Assembly (NCBI GenBank): GCA_037355855.1
Contig: CM074768.1
Coordinates: 496,001-560,000 of the forward strand
Direction of reading: 5' to 3'
Length of the DNA: 64,000 nt
Source of the DNA: Pseudo-nitzschia pungens
Taxonomy: Eukaryota > Bacillariophyta > Bacillariophyceae > Bacillariales > Bacillariaceae
Part shown: piece after piece, positions 51,336-62,596 of the stretch
Numbering within the stretch: the stretch's first letter is position 1
How the letters are laid out: each line of letters begins with the position of its first letter
Program-made: the position numbers and the translations under genes
Notes under the pieces: model-generated
Databases searched by the model: none
The model's input: only the letters and a program-made list of their open reading frames with translations
Told to the model about the DNA's origin: nothing

Positions 51336-53552
51336 ATGCCTTCCCAACCATCTCCAACGAGCTCCGCCACCGTCCTAACGGTTGCGGCAGCGTTTGCCAC
51401 CGCTGCGGGAATCGCCTACTACTCCTCGCCATCATCGACATCGTCATCTTCTTCGTCTTCGACATCGTCTTCTTCGACATCGTCGTCCGCAACCGCCGCC
51501 GCAACCGCCGTCGGGACCCTGGTGCGGGAACTGCTCCGGGCCCTGAAAGCGGAGGAAGAAAGCGCGACGAACCAGCAACAACCCAGAGACGAAACCGCCC
51601 TGGCCTACGCCTCCTGGCTGGAACAGGAGGAGAAAAGAGACAGCGACAACGGATACAATCCCGACCACGAGCGGTGGATGTGCGAAACGATCGACAACGC
51701 CCTCCGCTCGGCGGTTCCGTCGGCGTCGCTGTCGCTGTCCGCGATGCCGGCATCGACATTAACATCGACATCGACGTCAAAATCGACGTCTTTGATTCCT
51801 CCGACACCTTGCAGCGGCGCGCCGCTTTCTCGATCCGAACCGGCAGCCGTCGCGGAAGTCGAGCACCGAGACCATCCCCCCCAACGCCGGGGCCAGTGGG
51901 ACACCGTGCGTCGCTCCTTCCCCGCCCTTCGCCGGGCGGTGGAAACCCTGGTGCGCCACGAGCCGGAGGTCCGGGAGCGCTTTTTCGGCGGCACCCTTCC
52001 CGATCGCGAGGTGCACCACGTGTATTCGTCGTCGTCGTCGCTTTCGCTTTCGCTTTCCCGTTCGCCGGCACTTTCGTCGTCCCCCGACGACGACTGGATC
52101 GATCGGCGGCGAGCCCGGTCCGTTTCCGTATCGTCGGCGTCGACCTCCTCCTCGTCGTCGTCGGGATCGCTCTCGGCCAATTCCTCCTCGTCGTGCCGCA
52201 CCGACGACTTTTTGGTCGAGGACGAGCGCGAGGTCGAGCGGTTGCTCCGGTACCTGCGGTTTGTGGAAATGGCGGGCCACCGAGAAGACGACGACAATTA
52301 CAACGACAATTACAACGACAACCAAAACGAGCAGAGGCAACAGCGCAAGCGCCGCCGGAAGCGATCCCCGTCGATCTCGGACGCGGACGGCTTGTACGAG
52401 ATTCTCGACGGGGGATCGGTGGAGGCGACGGCGACGCTGCCGCCCCCGGACCCGGACCCGGAGGAGACCGTTTCGGTGGGCTATCTGACGGCGGTCCATT
52501 CCGAGCGCAGGGAGGTCGTCCTGTCGCTGAACTACGCCGCGGACCGGATCCGGAAGGTTCTCGCCAAGAGCCTCCGCTGGCAGAACCGAACCGAGGACCT
52601 GGACGCGGTGGTCGATCGCGTGTGGGAAACCGTGCTCGAGGGATATCTTCCGCCGCCTTCGAAAACGAAGGAGGAGGAGGAGGAGGAAGCTCGCTCTTCG
52701 TCTCGCGAGTCGACTGCAACGACGACGACGGCGGCGAGAGTCTCGTTTCTCTTGTCCTCCGGATACTCCCTCGTGGTGTGCGGACACTCGCTCGGGGCCA
52801 CCCTGGCTTGCCGGCTGGGTGCGGCTTCCGGGGAGCGGAACCCCTCCCTCGCGGTCCGCGTCTACGCCTTCGGACCGCCTCCCTGTCTCGCCCGCGACGA
52901 GGCGAGCGAAAACGACACGGTCCGCGAAACCGAAACCGAAACCGAGCAAAACCCAACAGCAGCAACAAAAATAGCAACAGCAACAGCAACAACAGCGACC
53001 ACCACCAGCATCACCTTTGTGGTCAACAACCACGACTGCATCCCGCGGTGGACGCCCTCCAACCTGGCGGTCCTGAGCAGGCTCTCCAAGCACGCGAAGC
53101 GCAGCCGGTTCCAACACTTTCGGAGGTACCACCAAGCCCGGTGTCCCGTTCCGACGTTTTGGTTCTCGTCGCGGGAGTGGAGCCGGTTCTGGAAGAACGA
53201 ATCCTCCGAGCGCGGCGGCGGCGGTCGCAACCGCGGTCGCGGTCGCACCGACGCGAGCTCGCTCCGGCCGCAAAAGCTTTCGCGGTCGCAATCGCGGTCG
53301 CCGCGGCAGCTCGTGGTCCCCGAACGCGTCGTGTGCCTGTGGAACCACTCCCGCGATCCCACCATCATCGGCGCCAAGGTCCACCACCGTCCCACCGGCG
53401 CGGTCGTCGGCGGGGGAGACGGGTTTCCGCGAAGCGCCCACCACGTCCTGGGGAGGCTGTGGCCGGACCGCAGCATGTTTCACGACCACACCCTCGAGGC
53501 CTACGCGGCCAATCTCGAATTGTTGCTCGAGCAGGTGGCCAACACGATCTAG
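51336..53552 (+). CDS. Class 3 (alpha/beta-hydrolase) lipase, membrane-anchored
   Basis: 738 residues, one exon. An N-terminal hydrophobic helix (TVLTVAAAFATAAGIAYYSS, about 13-32) suggests a signal anchor. Long Ser/Asp/Asn low-complexity inserts follow. The catalytic triad of lipase class 3 is present: YSLVVCGHSLGATLACRLG with Ser485, FVVNNHDCIPRW with Asp567, and MFHDHTLEAYAANL with His718. Family role: hydrolysis of di- or triacylglycerol; the D-C-I-P-R and DH..Y contexts are those of diacylglycerol-lipase-like members. The usual RGT oxyanion strand before the Ser motif is not evident where EVVLSLNYAADRI is read, so either the fold is divergent there or activity is changed. About 1 kb from the convergent gene at 54.6 kb. 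Confidence 0.82.
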   Translation: MPSQPSPTSSATVLTVAAAFATAAGIAYYSSPSSTSSSSSSSTSSSSTSSSATAAATAVGTLVRELLRALKAEEESATNQQQPRDETALAYASWLEQEEKRDSDNGYNPDHERWMCETIDNALRSAVPSASLSLSAMPASTLTSTSTSKSTSLIPPTPCSGAPLSRSEPAAVAEVEHRDHPPQRRGQWDTVRRSFPALRRAVETLVRHEPEVRERFFGGTLPDREVHHVYSSSSSLSLSLSRSPALSSSPDDDWIDRRRARSVSVSSASTSSSSSSGSLSANSSSSCRTDDFLVEDEREVERLLRYLRFVEMAGHREDDDNYNDNYNDNQNEQRQQRKRRRKRSPSISDADGLYEILDGGSVEATATLPPPDPDPEETVSVGYLTAVHSERREVVLSLNYAADRIRKVLAKSLRWQNRTEDLDAVVDRVWETVLEGYLPPPSKTKEEEEEEARSSSRESTATTTTAARVSFLLSSGYSLVVCGHSLGATLACRLGAASGERNPSLAVRVYAFGPPPCLARDEASENDTVRETETETEQNPTAATKIATATATTATTTSITFVVNNHDCIPRWTPSNLAVLSRLSKHAKRSRFQHFRRYHQARCPVPTFWFSSREWSRFWKNESSERGGGGRNRGRGRTDASSLRPQKLSRSQSRSPRQLVVPERVVCLWNHSRDPTIIGAKVHHRPTGAVVGGGDGFPRSAHHVLGRLWPDRSMFHDHTLEAYAANLELLLEQVANTI

Positions 53553-54639
53553 CAGACGGCACGGCACGGCACGGATGTGTGGATGGATGGATGGATGGAT
53601 GGATGGATGCTTAGTACATAAATAGACCCGAGTCCGGCGGGAACGAACGAATGAAGGAATGACAATCGATCGATCAATCCGTCAATCAATGAATCAATCA
53701 ATCTCTCCACTGCACATAGATTCCACTGGATTGTGATTCGATTCGATTCGATTCGATTCGATTGCTTCCTTCCTTCCTTCCTTCCTGCCTGCCTGCAGTT
53801 GGTTGTTTCGTGCTGGAACGACCATTTTTTTGCTTGGATGTTGGTCCAATTTCGGGTCGCACCATCGTGGTAAATTTTGGAATCTCGGTGGAACGCATTG
53901 TTATTTATTTGGATCGCGACTCGGCACCTCGTCTGCAAACGTGTGCGGTGCTCTCGTTCCGAGGGCCGTCAACCGCAATACCACCACCACCATATCTTCC
54001 GATAATGCAATGCATCAGAAAAACACGATATTATTATAATATTTAATTCATAATAAATTCACGGTTTATGAAGATGAATAAAGTAGTATTGATTCCTTAG
54101 ACTGCAATAGATTTGTCTGGTGGAAGGAAGGAGAGATGGACAAAGAAGGCATGCAGCAGCGCTCTTCCAAACTCCACCAAAAACCACCAACCTACCAGAC
54201 GAGATGTTACAAGAATTTCTTTTTTTGAGCCACCCTGGTGCTACTTTGAATCCGGAAAGAGAGAAGATGGAGATTGTGTTCCAGGAATAGTAGCGGTTGT
54301 AGTAGTGTTGTAGTAGAAACAAAGGCAACAAGCAACCCACAACTCCAACAAGAAATACTAGAAGCAAACAGGATCGCAAAATTACTTCTTGTTTTCAGAC
54401 AAATCCATTGCTTTGGAAAGGACGGATGCTGAGTTTCCCATCAAGTTTCCGACTCCGCCGAAAAGTAACTAGTGTGTACTATTTTACTTTGTAATTACAT
54501 GTACTGTAATAACGATCAATACAATACATACAATACGTACACAAACAAGAAGATTCGAAACCTAGCACTAGTAGTATACAAGAGGTGCTATCCATTATTA
54601 TTTTTATGTACACTTTCATCACCGCTGCTGCGCCTGAGG
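53553..54639. other. Spacer between convergent genes
   Basis: No gene; the left part holds microsatellites. Confidence 0.5.
53580..53785. repeat. (GGAT)n, (GATTC)n and (CCTT)n microsatellites
   Basis: GGAT run at 53581-53607, GATTC run at about 53736-53762 and CCTT run at 53766-53785, all just downstream of the lipase stop. Confidence 0.88.
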
Positions 54640-55704
54640 CTACCGCCACCCGTATTCTATCCGGACCGCGTTGGTGAGGTCTTCCGCGAAACACCCATTG
54701 TTCCGCAGGCGCATCTCTTCCTCGTCCAACCGAGCAGTGTCCAGAGCAATGGTGCGGGACTTCGACGTTGCGTCGCCGTACAGTTTCCGGATCCTCTCGA
54801 GGTCCCTTGTACGGCGGGACAGGCGCTGCTCCTCCTGCTCGTCAAAGACCACGAACCGGGAGGCGATCTTGTATTTTCTTCGCTCGGCGACCATCTCCTT
54901 GGTCGTCGCCTCGAGTCCCCGGGCGGTCTTGTGGTCGCTCTCGACGAAGCGATCCACGGCGTCGTCACCGCTCGTGACGATCTCGTGGAAGGTCCGGAGG
55001 GCTTCCAGCTTCATCTCCTCGTAGTCCTTCTCGCAATACCAGAGATCCTCGACCGGTCTCGGGGTGTCGTCTTCGATGGTGGTGGAAAAGTCTTTGGGTT
55101 TCGCAAAGGTCACCTTCCTCCGGTTGCCGCCACGACGGGGCATGCGAAGGTTGGAAAACACCGGACCACCGGAGTGGGTGCGAGCGTGTCGCTTGAATTT
55201 CCGTTGCGATGGCTGTTTCTGTTTCTGTTTGAGTGGATGTGACTGTTTGAGTCCCAGCGATTGGACCTGCTTGAGGAGTTTTCTTCTCAGAGTTTTCGTT
55301 TTTCTCTGGGACGAACTGAGGCTGCTACGGATGTCGAGGTTGCACAGGCCCCGAATGAGTTGTTCGTCCACCCGGTGCTCTTCCTCTTCCTCTTGCTGTT
55401 CCTGTTGCGGTAGCGATTGTTCCGGGTCATTTCTCGGGTTCCGCTGAGGTGACAAAATTGCGCTGTCGTCGCTCGCGTCACCGTCGTCGGAGTCGTCGAA
55501 GTCGTCGTAGTGGTCGAAGTCACAGTCGTGGTCAAAGTCGGTGGAAACGGTGCGATCCGTCTCGTCGAACTTTATCGCTCGATCCATCGGTGACTCTTCC
55601 GGAGGCGACAGTTCGTGCGTCGCGTGGGGGTTGCCGTGCTTGGCTATCGAGGAGGAAATCAGGAGTGGCCTCATCATTTTTGTCTTCGTGTTTGTTCTCA
55701 ACAA
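54640..55704 (-). CDS. Hypothetical protein with a C-terminal helical domain
   Basis: 354 residues in one exon. The first 190 residues are disordered: Asp-rich (DFDHDCDFDHYDDFDDSDD), then Gln/Glu, then Lys-rich. The C-terminal 150 residues look folded and mostly helical: DLWYCEKDYEEMKLEALRTF, then GLEATTKEM, then RTRDLERIRKLYGDATSKSR. The pattern W-[YF]-x3-[DE]-Y-x2-[MI]-K followed by R..L...Y.....S...A is one I associate with uncharacterised diatom proteins; no biochemical function known to me. The Lys/Arg stretches could direct it to the nucleus. An alternative start is the MM ten codons in. Confidence 0.6.
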   Translation of the reverse strand: MLRTNTKTKMMRPLLISSSIAKHGNPHATHELSPPEESPMDRAIKFDETDRTVSTDFDHDCDFDHYDDFDDSDDGDASDDSAILSPQRNPRNDPEQSLPQQEQQEEEEEHRVDEQLIRGLCNLDIRSSLSSSQRKTKTLRRKLLKQVQSLGLKQSHPLKQKQKQPSQRKFKRHARTHSGGPVFSNLRMPRRGGNRRKVTFAKPKDFSTTIEDDTPRPVEDLWYCEKDYEEMKLEALRTFHEIVTSGDDAVDRFVESDHKTARGLEATTKEMVAERRKYKIASRFVVFDEQEEQRLSRRTRDLERIRKLYGDATSKSRTIALDTARLDEEEMRLRNNGCFAEDLTNAVRIEYGWR

Positions 55705-58700
55705 TTGTGTGTGGTTTGAATAATGAATGGTTCAATCTGTTGCGGTAAGTGTTTCATTCCGGCGGAAGCTAGAGGTGATGGTCAGTCTTGGTCGTAAAAA
55801 TTTTGTTCACTGAGCCATGTACGGTTTTTTACCTTACGGTAGCGTTTCCTATCCATAATTAGTAACGGTATTGGTAAAGAATTTCATCGTTCGATACGGA
55901 GATCATTATCGTTCTTGTTTCGATCAGTGGAGGTCACCTAGAATAGTGTAGAACCTACTATGAATTATGGAACTCAGACAAAGGAAGGAATGATAGTCAT
56001 TACGCACGAGATGGAACATGTAATGGTAGTCTCCTGGACGATAGAATATGCCTCCCGTATTCTGTAATTTTTAATTTATGACTATTTTTGGTTTTAGACG
56101 AAAAATATATGACTTTGCTAAGTTCTTATACGAATTCTGTTCATAAGGTACATAAAGTATCTCGAAATTAGGAATAGTGAGTTCTTAGACGTGATTGGTA
56201 CTATACTACTGTGGGTTCGACAACGGGTCTCATTTTATCTTGTTACTTAATCAGACGTGTTGTCATTTTTTCACGTGGCATGTGATACTTTTTTGTCCCC
56301 ATTTATTTCAATTTTATTGGCACAATCGATCGAAAATAGCATTGGGCTAGACCCGAAAGACAATTTGAAAATATTTTTATCAAGAGGGTTTTGTGTTCGT
56401 TGCGATGTCCCATATAATTGACGCTATCAGCTTTCGGTTCCGCGACTCGTTCCTTCCTCTGGGGGACTGAAGAATGAGACCAACAATCTCTTGGAATCGA
56501 ATCGAGCGGATAGGTCGGCGTTGTCAGACCGGGCAGTGATGTGGCGCGTGAAACAACACCGTCCAAAAGACCGTAACATTATGTGCTTTGTTTTTCTTTA
56601 CAGTCTCGAACATCACGCAGGTGCAAATTGCCTACCTTAATCGAATTTATTACAGTACTCTTACTTTTGTCTCGTTTCAAAAAGCAACGGAACAATGACG
56701 GCGAAGATTTAGAGTGTCAAGACAATTGAATATAGTGCGCTGTTGAAGAAGAACAGACCAAATACAAGAAATGAAGCACGTCATCATTGCGTTTCATTTC
56801 TAATCGTTGTTTGATTGAAATACTACCGGTACCGGTACTTAATAAACTTTTCCCTGATCTACAATTGAGATTTTTTTATCTTACCTTTTTTAATTAAGGC
56901 TTACAACAAGTTTTCAGAGAACCCAATTTTGAATTTTGAATTCTGAATTTTGAATTCTGACAGAAGAAGAAGAAGAAGTGCGTTTCATGTTCAAAAGTTG
57001 TTGCGATTCTTCGCGAAGAAAGGTGTCAACAATTATTGTGGCGGTAGCAACACTCGTTCCTGGGCTGAACTATGAAGAACTAAGGTTAGTCATAGTAACC
57101 GTAATTGCAAGTCTCTTGTTCTTGTTTGGATCACAATCATTATGTACTACTAAGTGTTGTCGGTTTGCTTGAGATAGCAGTTCTCGAGTGGTTTCACAAG
57201 TAAGGCCTTACCGTAGATTCTTGGAAGATAGTAATGAACTTGGATTATCATCAGGGTCTAGTAGTAGTTACTACTAAAGTTAAATTCAGTCAGTGGGTAG
57301 TACTAGTAAGGTTACTACTAGTACTAGTAGTGCTAGGAGTATTGTTATTGCTGTTTTATGGACCAGAGGATGGGTGAAACGACCTAGCAACATATCACTA
57401 GTAAGGTAGTAGTATCACGGCAACCACAGGACGAGTACTACCGTACCGTAGTAAGCCTTACTTAGAATGTGGTGAGACGAGCGATTCAGAGAATGAATGC
57501 CACTATGACAAACCGTTTCATCCTCACCGGTGCTGTTCTTTCAAAAAAGATTGGAGGAGAGAACCACCACCACCACCAGCAATGGTGGAAGATTAAATTT
57601 GCAACACCATGCATGCCACCAATCCATCCAAACAACAACAACAACAACAACAACAAGTTCGACTCGTCGTACTACTACGGTAAGGTCTTACGGTACGGTA
57701 CAGCGAAGGCGTTCTGCTCAGTGAAAAATTCATAATGTTCTTTACGATTCAAAATTCATTATTTGTTCCCGATACAGTACTACGGGTAACTTACTGGTAG
57801 CATCCGTGTCGTTTTGGCGCCAGAAGGGGGATCGTTTTTTGAACCGTTATGAAGGGCAAGGTTATTTTTTGTTTTGTTTTGTTTTCGACGCTCTTGTTGC
57901 TGTTGCTGTTGCTGTTGCTGTTGTTGTTGTTGGTTTGGCGCCGAATCAATCAATCCTTCGCAAGTGTGGAACCTCGGAACGCGCATCGTCTCTTGTTGGG
58001 AGTGGATTTTTGGTGGCGCGCACGTTCAAAACGTTACGATTGATTCATTCATTCCCATTTGGAGCCGACGCCGTCTCGGATTTTTACGACCGCCCGACCT
58101 CGAGAGTTCGAAGTCCCGGTTGCTATCAAGACCCAGTTCCCTCCCAACTCGAAACAAGTAACTTACGCACGTACTGTACTACGAAGTACGTAAGTTACGT
58201 ATTGATTGGATGGATGGTTTCTACTCTCTATCGTACGATACTCCGTAACCTTACTGCTGCGTTTCGCGGAATAGGTACAAGTAATTACCTACAAGGACGT
58301 AAGGTAACCTTACTCGCCCCAATTCCAATCGCAACCGGATCCGAGGAATTGCGGTTCATCGAAGATACAGTACAATACACGAACGGTTACGAATACAGTA
58401 AGGTAAGGTTAAAAGTCCTAAGTTACCCGTTACAAGCACGAGTATTCCGACCGAGTCTACTTTTTTCGCAAAGATACCGCACCGTGTGTCGCCTAGCCAT
58501 TCACCAATGGGCTGCAGCCACCTCGTTGGTGGCGAGCAAAGAAATACTACTAATGATAATGCAATAAGTAAAAGCTCTCGCAGCGTTCGATCGGTGTCAA
58601 GTCAACAACCCCTGTCAGAGCGCAACGCACGATAATCTTCCCGGTACCGGTAGAGTATCAACTTACTGCTGATACGCAACGGTGAGAAGAGCTCCGAGCT

Positions 58701-59253
58701 CTATCCAAGAAGCGCAATCAACGAACGTCCGAAAGGAACTCCTTTTCGGAATTCCGCTACCGTACGAGTAAGTTACATCGCAACGCATAAAAAGTCGTTC
58801 GCGAGTCCAGCAGTGAGTGTTTCGCGGCTCCGTAAGGTAAGATCCATCTTTGAGAAGGGTTGTGCTAGCTAGCTAGTAATTGCCGTTCCCTTGGATGCAT
58901 CCGTTCGTTCGCTCGTTCGCTCGCTCGCTCGATGGGTGCATCAAATAATAAATTCCTCCGAAACAAACTCGGTGGAATCCGTTACAGCATACGAAGTATA
59001 AGGGAAGCTCCGGGTCGGGTATCTCGGTGACGCTTCTCCCTTTTGGGTCCCAAGCAAATCCGCTGTCTTTCGTGCCGTCTCTCACTCTCTCTCACACACA
59101 CACACTCAAACTCACACACACTCAATTGCTGCTGTTGGTTCCACATTATCGGTTCTGTTTTGTGTGCGCGCGCATTTCGCTCCTCTGCAAACCGCAACCA
59201 CGCTCCGCAATCCACTCGTTCCATTCCGTTCCGCCCCAGCGCCGCCGCACCGC
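55705..59253. other. Large AT-rich spacer, 3.5 kb
   Basis: No supported gene. Features seen: (AAC)n at 57635-57653, (TGC/TGT)n at 57895-57935, (GCTC/GTTC)n at 58905-58930, and CT/CA dinucleotide runs at 59078-59124 before the next gene. A 253-codon frame at 57806-58567 reads through these repeats and palindromic words and is not protein-like. Confidence 0.5.
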
Positions 59254-61377
59254 ATGTCCGCTCCCGACGTCATCCTCCAGGGCGAAATCTTGGCGCTGAT
59301 CGACGAGAACGAGAGCGTTCACGACGAGATACGCGCGCTGATCGACGAGAACGACGAGATACGCGCTTTGATCGAAACGAACCGACTCCTGGTTGCCACC
59401 GCCATGAAGGAATCGAGCGTTTTCCGAACCACCGAAACCACCCACGGGGTGGAGGTGGAGATCCTTCCGTCCGTTCGTCGAAACGAGGATGGTGGTGCTT
59501 CGGACCAACACCAACACCACCAAAAAATCATCGAGCACCGGCCCAGAGACGCACCGCTTTCGAAAGCGGCATCGTCCACCATCAACAGCACCATCAACAG
59601 CAATAGCAACAGCAGCAAGACGACCAAGGGTTCGTGGAAACCGAAACGGAAGAAATCCTATCTGGCCCGCGCATCGAAACTGGTCCGAAACAAACTGCAC
59701 CGGAGGAACCGGGACGACTCGCACTCGATCCCCCCGTCGCTGACGCTCGCCAACACGTTCGACACGCAATCGCAATCCGATTCCGACCGAGACGAGGCGG
59801 GGAGCATCGGCAACATTGCGGGCGCGAACGCGAACGCGAGCGCAAGCACCGAGGTCCCCTTTGACGAACACGGGGTTACCGGCACCCTTGCCGAACCCGG
59901 GCCCTCCGTTCCCAAGAAGGAGGAGGATCGCGGTTCTTCGTCTCTCGAACCGGAGGAATCCGGGGACGACGAGCCGGAACCGAGCCGTTCGCGTTCCGCG
60001 GAGGAATCGCGCGCGACGGAACAAGGGCTCCCGTCGGTGGTGGTGGACGGCGCTTCATCTCCGTCCGTTGCGTCGGCCGAGACCAAAAACGACGCCGAGG
60101 AGCCGCTTCCGCCGGTTGCTCCGGAGGAGCAAGGCGAGGGAACCGAAACGGTTCCTTCTTCCCCGGCGCCGGAAGCGGAACCAAGCGAGGAGGACCGCGA
60201 ATGCGCATCGACCGGCTCGGAAGAATCCATCGATGACCGAGAGCGACTCCCGCGCGGAGAGTTGCTCGGAGAGTTGCTCGAAACCGACGACGCAGCGGAA
60301 GACTCGAAGCAGTCCGACAACGACCGAGAGCGACTCCCCTCTCTCGATTCGGAGGAGTCGCGGGGTGCCGACGACCCGGAAGAATCATCCATCGATGACG
60401 AAGAGCCGGTCTCCCCCGCGGAGCCGGAGAAGGTGCCATCCATAGACGACTCGAACCGGTCCAACGAGAATCATCGAGAGCCACGCCCCTCCGTTGGGTC
60501 GGGGGAGTCGCAGGATGCGGCCAAAGACTCGAAAGTCTCGAGCGATCGCGAAGAAGAAGAACAACTCCGATCGTATGGGTTCGAGGAGATGGAGGAGATG
60601 CCGGAGCACGACGACGACGACGACGACGACGAACCAATCTCGTCACACTCGGAACGCGAGAAGGACGACGTTTGCCCTCCGGCGGTGGACCCGATCGATC
60701 CCAAGCGCACCGAAAAGGATGCGCTCCCGGTCGTTTCGAAAGGTGGGGACGAGCCCCAAGTTCCTCGTTCGATCGGTTCGATCGGTTCGGAACCGCGCGA
60801 GGAGGATCGCAATCAACCACCACAACCACAACGCGAGAAAGCGCCAACCACTCCGATGGTGGCTGTCCAAGAAACGGAGGTGGAGGAGGATGATGCCACC
60901 GAGGTTGAACCCTCCACCAACGATGGCAGGGCATCGCGCGCTTTTTCGGCAGACTCGGACTCCCCCGAACCGGTGCCCCGGTTGCTGCCTTCGGACGCCT
61001 CGGAAGCCGAATCCCTCGAAAAGTCCCCCGACCCGAGACAACTCCACGGAACGCGCAGGAACAACAGCAGCAAGAACAACAACAACAGCAGCAGCAGCAG
61101 CAACAACAAGAACGCCCTGGTGTTGGTGGCGCTGGCGTGCCTCGTGGTGGGCATCGGACGGGTGGCGATCCCGGACGGGTCGGTACCGAACAACCCGGTG
61201 GTTCCGTCCGGCAGCAACGTCGGGAGCGTCGAACCGCCACACACCGCCGTGGCGGTTGCGAAAGCGGATCCGAAACCGAACGCGGCCCCGCACACCACCG
61301 ACAAACGGGAGCGTCGCAAACAGAGACGCAAAAAGCGAGGCGAACAATTGGACGAAATGCTGTCGACGTTGTGGTAG
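59254..61377 (+). CDS. Acidic, disordered protein with N-terminal coiled coil and C-terminal membrane anchor
   Basis: 707 residues. The N terminus has two near copies of IRALIDEN within a short coiled coil (ILALIDENESVHDEIRALID). A basic patch (WKPKRKKSYLARASKLVRNKL) follows near residue 130. Residues 200-600 are Glu/Asp/Ser/Pro-rich with repeated short units such as SEESIDDRERLP and LPSLDSEESRG. After an Asn/Ser run comes one hydrophobic helix (NALVLVALACLVVGIGRVAI, about 619-638) and a tail ending in a very basic cluster (KRERRKQRRKKRG). Topology may be tail-anchored with the acidic part in the cytosol. No family recognised. Confidence 0.55.
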   Translation: MSAPDVILQGEILALIDENESVHDEIRALIDENDEIRALIETNRLLVATAMKESSVFRTTETTHGVEVEILPSVRRNEDGGASDQHQHHQKIIEHRPRDAPLSKAASSTINSTINSNSNSSKTTKGSWKPKRKKSYLARASKLVRNKLHRRNRDDSHSIPPSLTLANTFDTQSQSDSDRDEAGSIGNIAGANANASASTEVPFDEHGVTGTLAEPGPSVPKKEEDRGSSSLEPEESGDDEPEPSRSRSAEESRATEQGLPSVVVDGASSPSVASAETKNDAEEPLPPVAPEEQGEGTETVPSSPAPEAEPSEEDRECASTGSEESIDDRERLPRGELLGELLETDDAAEDSKQSDNDRERLPSLDSEESRGADDPEESSIDDEEPVSPAEPEKVPSIDDSNRSNENHREPRPSVGSGESQDAAKDSKVSSDREEEEQLRSYGFEEMEEMPEHDDDDDDDEPISSHSEREKDDVCPPAVDPIDPKRTEKDALPVVSKGGDEPQVPRSIGSIGSEPREEDRNQPPQPQREKAPTTPMVAVQETEVEEDDATEVEPSTNDGRASRAFSADSDSPEPVPRLLPSDASEAESLEKSPDPRQLHGTRRNNSSKNNNNSSSSSNNKNALVLVALACLVVGIGRVAIPDGSVPNNPVVPSGSNVGSVEPPHTAVAVAKADPKPNAAPHTTDKRERRKQRRKKRGEQLDEMLSTLW

Positions 61378-62596
61378 CAAAAGAAGGAGAAGAAGAAGAA
61401 AGACAACAACGTGTTGGGACGGGGAGGAGCTTTCCTCGTTTTGTCTCTGGTGGCACGAACATACGGATACTATCGATGATTGGCAACAAGGGTCCCGGGC
61501 AGTCGACCTGGTCTCCGGAAGGAATGGAAGGAGAGTCAGTCGGGTGCGGTCGGAATGATCTCTCTGACAAGAAGGGCACGAAACGAAACAAAAGGACGAT
61601 CCATCCCACTCTATGCTATGCTGTGATACGCGCAACGTTTCTTCGCTGCGGTTCCGAGCGTCAAACATCCCGAGCGACCAAAAGAATTTGGCAATCGCTT
61701 CGTCGAAGCGAACGGTCGGGGAGGACGGCACCGGTCCGCGGGGAAGCGCGATCGCGAGCAAGGATCCGTTCCATATTTTATTTTATTTTTTGAATTCCAA
61801 TCCGCGCCGAAACGGGCAACCCTTCGTTCGCGGGAGACCGGTCCGCGCAACCGCCGGAGACAACGTCGTTGTTCGCAATACCGTAGAAGGCTAATGGTTG
61901 AGCATTATTGAATTATACTTGCGTCTATTGTGTCTGCGTGAAATCACCTACAATCCTACTATACGTACATCCTACTATACGTACGCGTATTACTATTCTT
62001 TACAAATATTAGACTATATTTTGTTATTCTTTGTATTATACAACTATACAGTTTATGAATGATTGCCTTTCCCCTTGACAGTCTACCGTCCCGTTTTTTT
62101 GACGCTCTTTGCCGAAAAGAAAAGGAACGGTGCGCCATCGCGGTTCTTGGCTTTTGTGAGGTACTATAATTGTGGAGTCGAGCCGGTGATGCTCCCCCCC
62201 ACGTTGTGCGAAAGCTGCAGAAACGTACACGTACGGTATGTACCCGCACGTCCCGCCTATCGGGCAGGGAAAAGAATCCGAGGGGCCGCGGAAGTTCGTC
62301 GCGTGTTGGGTCGTGAATAATGATGCGCAATGTAGTGAAGTGAAATGAAATGAAATGAAATGAAATGAAATGGGTGGGCTTTTGCCACGTGGGTTACGAA
62401 GAATGATGCAGCGCCGTAAGATTGATTCCCTCCCCTTTGGTTGTGGTGATAGTAATGGTTGTGGTGGTAGTGGTAGTAGTGGTAGTAGTGCTAATGGTGG
62501 TTGGCTCGGTGTCAAACATCGCAACACCCGGGGTCTTTCGTTCGTTCGATCGATCGATCGATCGACCGCGCTTCTCTCTCTCTCTCTCCGCGTCGC
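61378..62596. other. Spacer between convergent genes
   Basis: No gene. Contains (GAAAT)n at 62341-62371, a TGG/TAG-rich stretch at 62435-62500 and GATC run at 62547-62566, all just downstream of the minus-strand copper-protein gene. Confidence 0.55.

Noticed and set aside
57806..58567. 253-codon plus-strand open frame
   Set aside because: It reads through a (TGC/TGT)n tract and the palindromic spacer words and has no protein-like conservation or motif.
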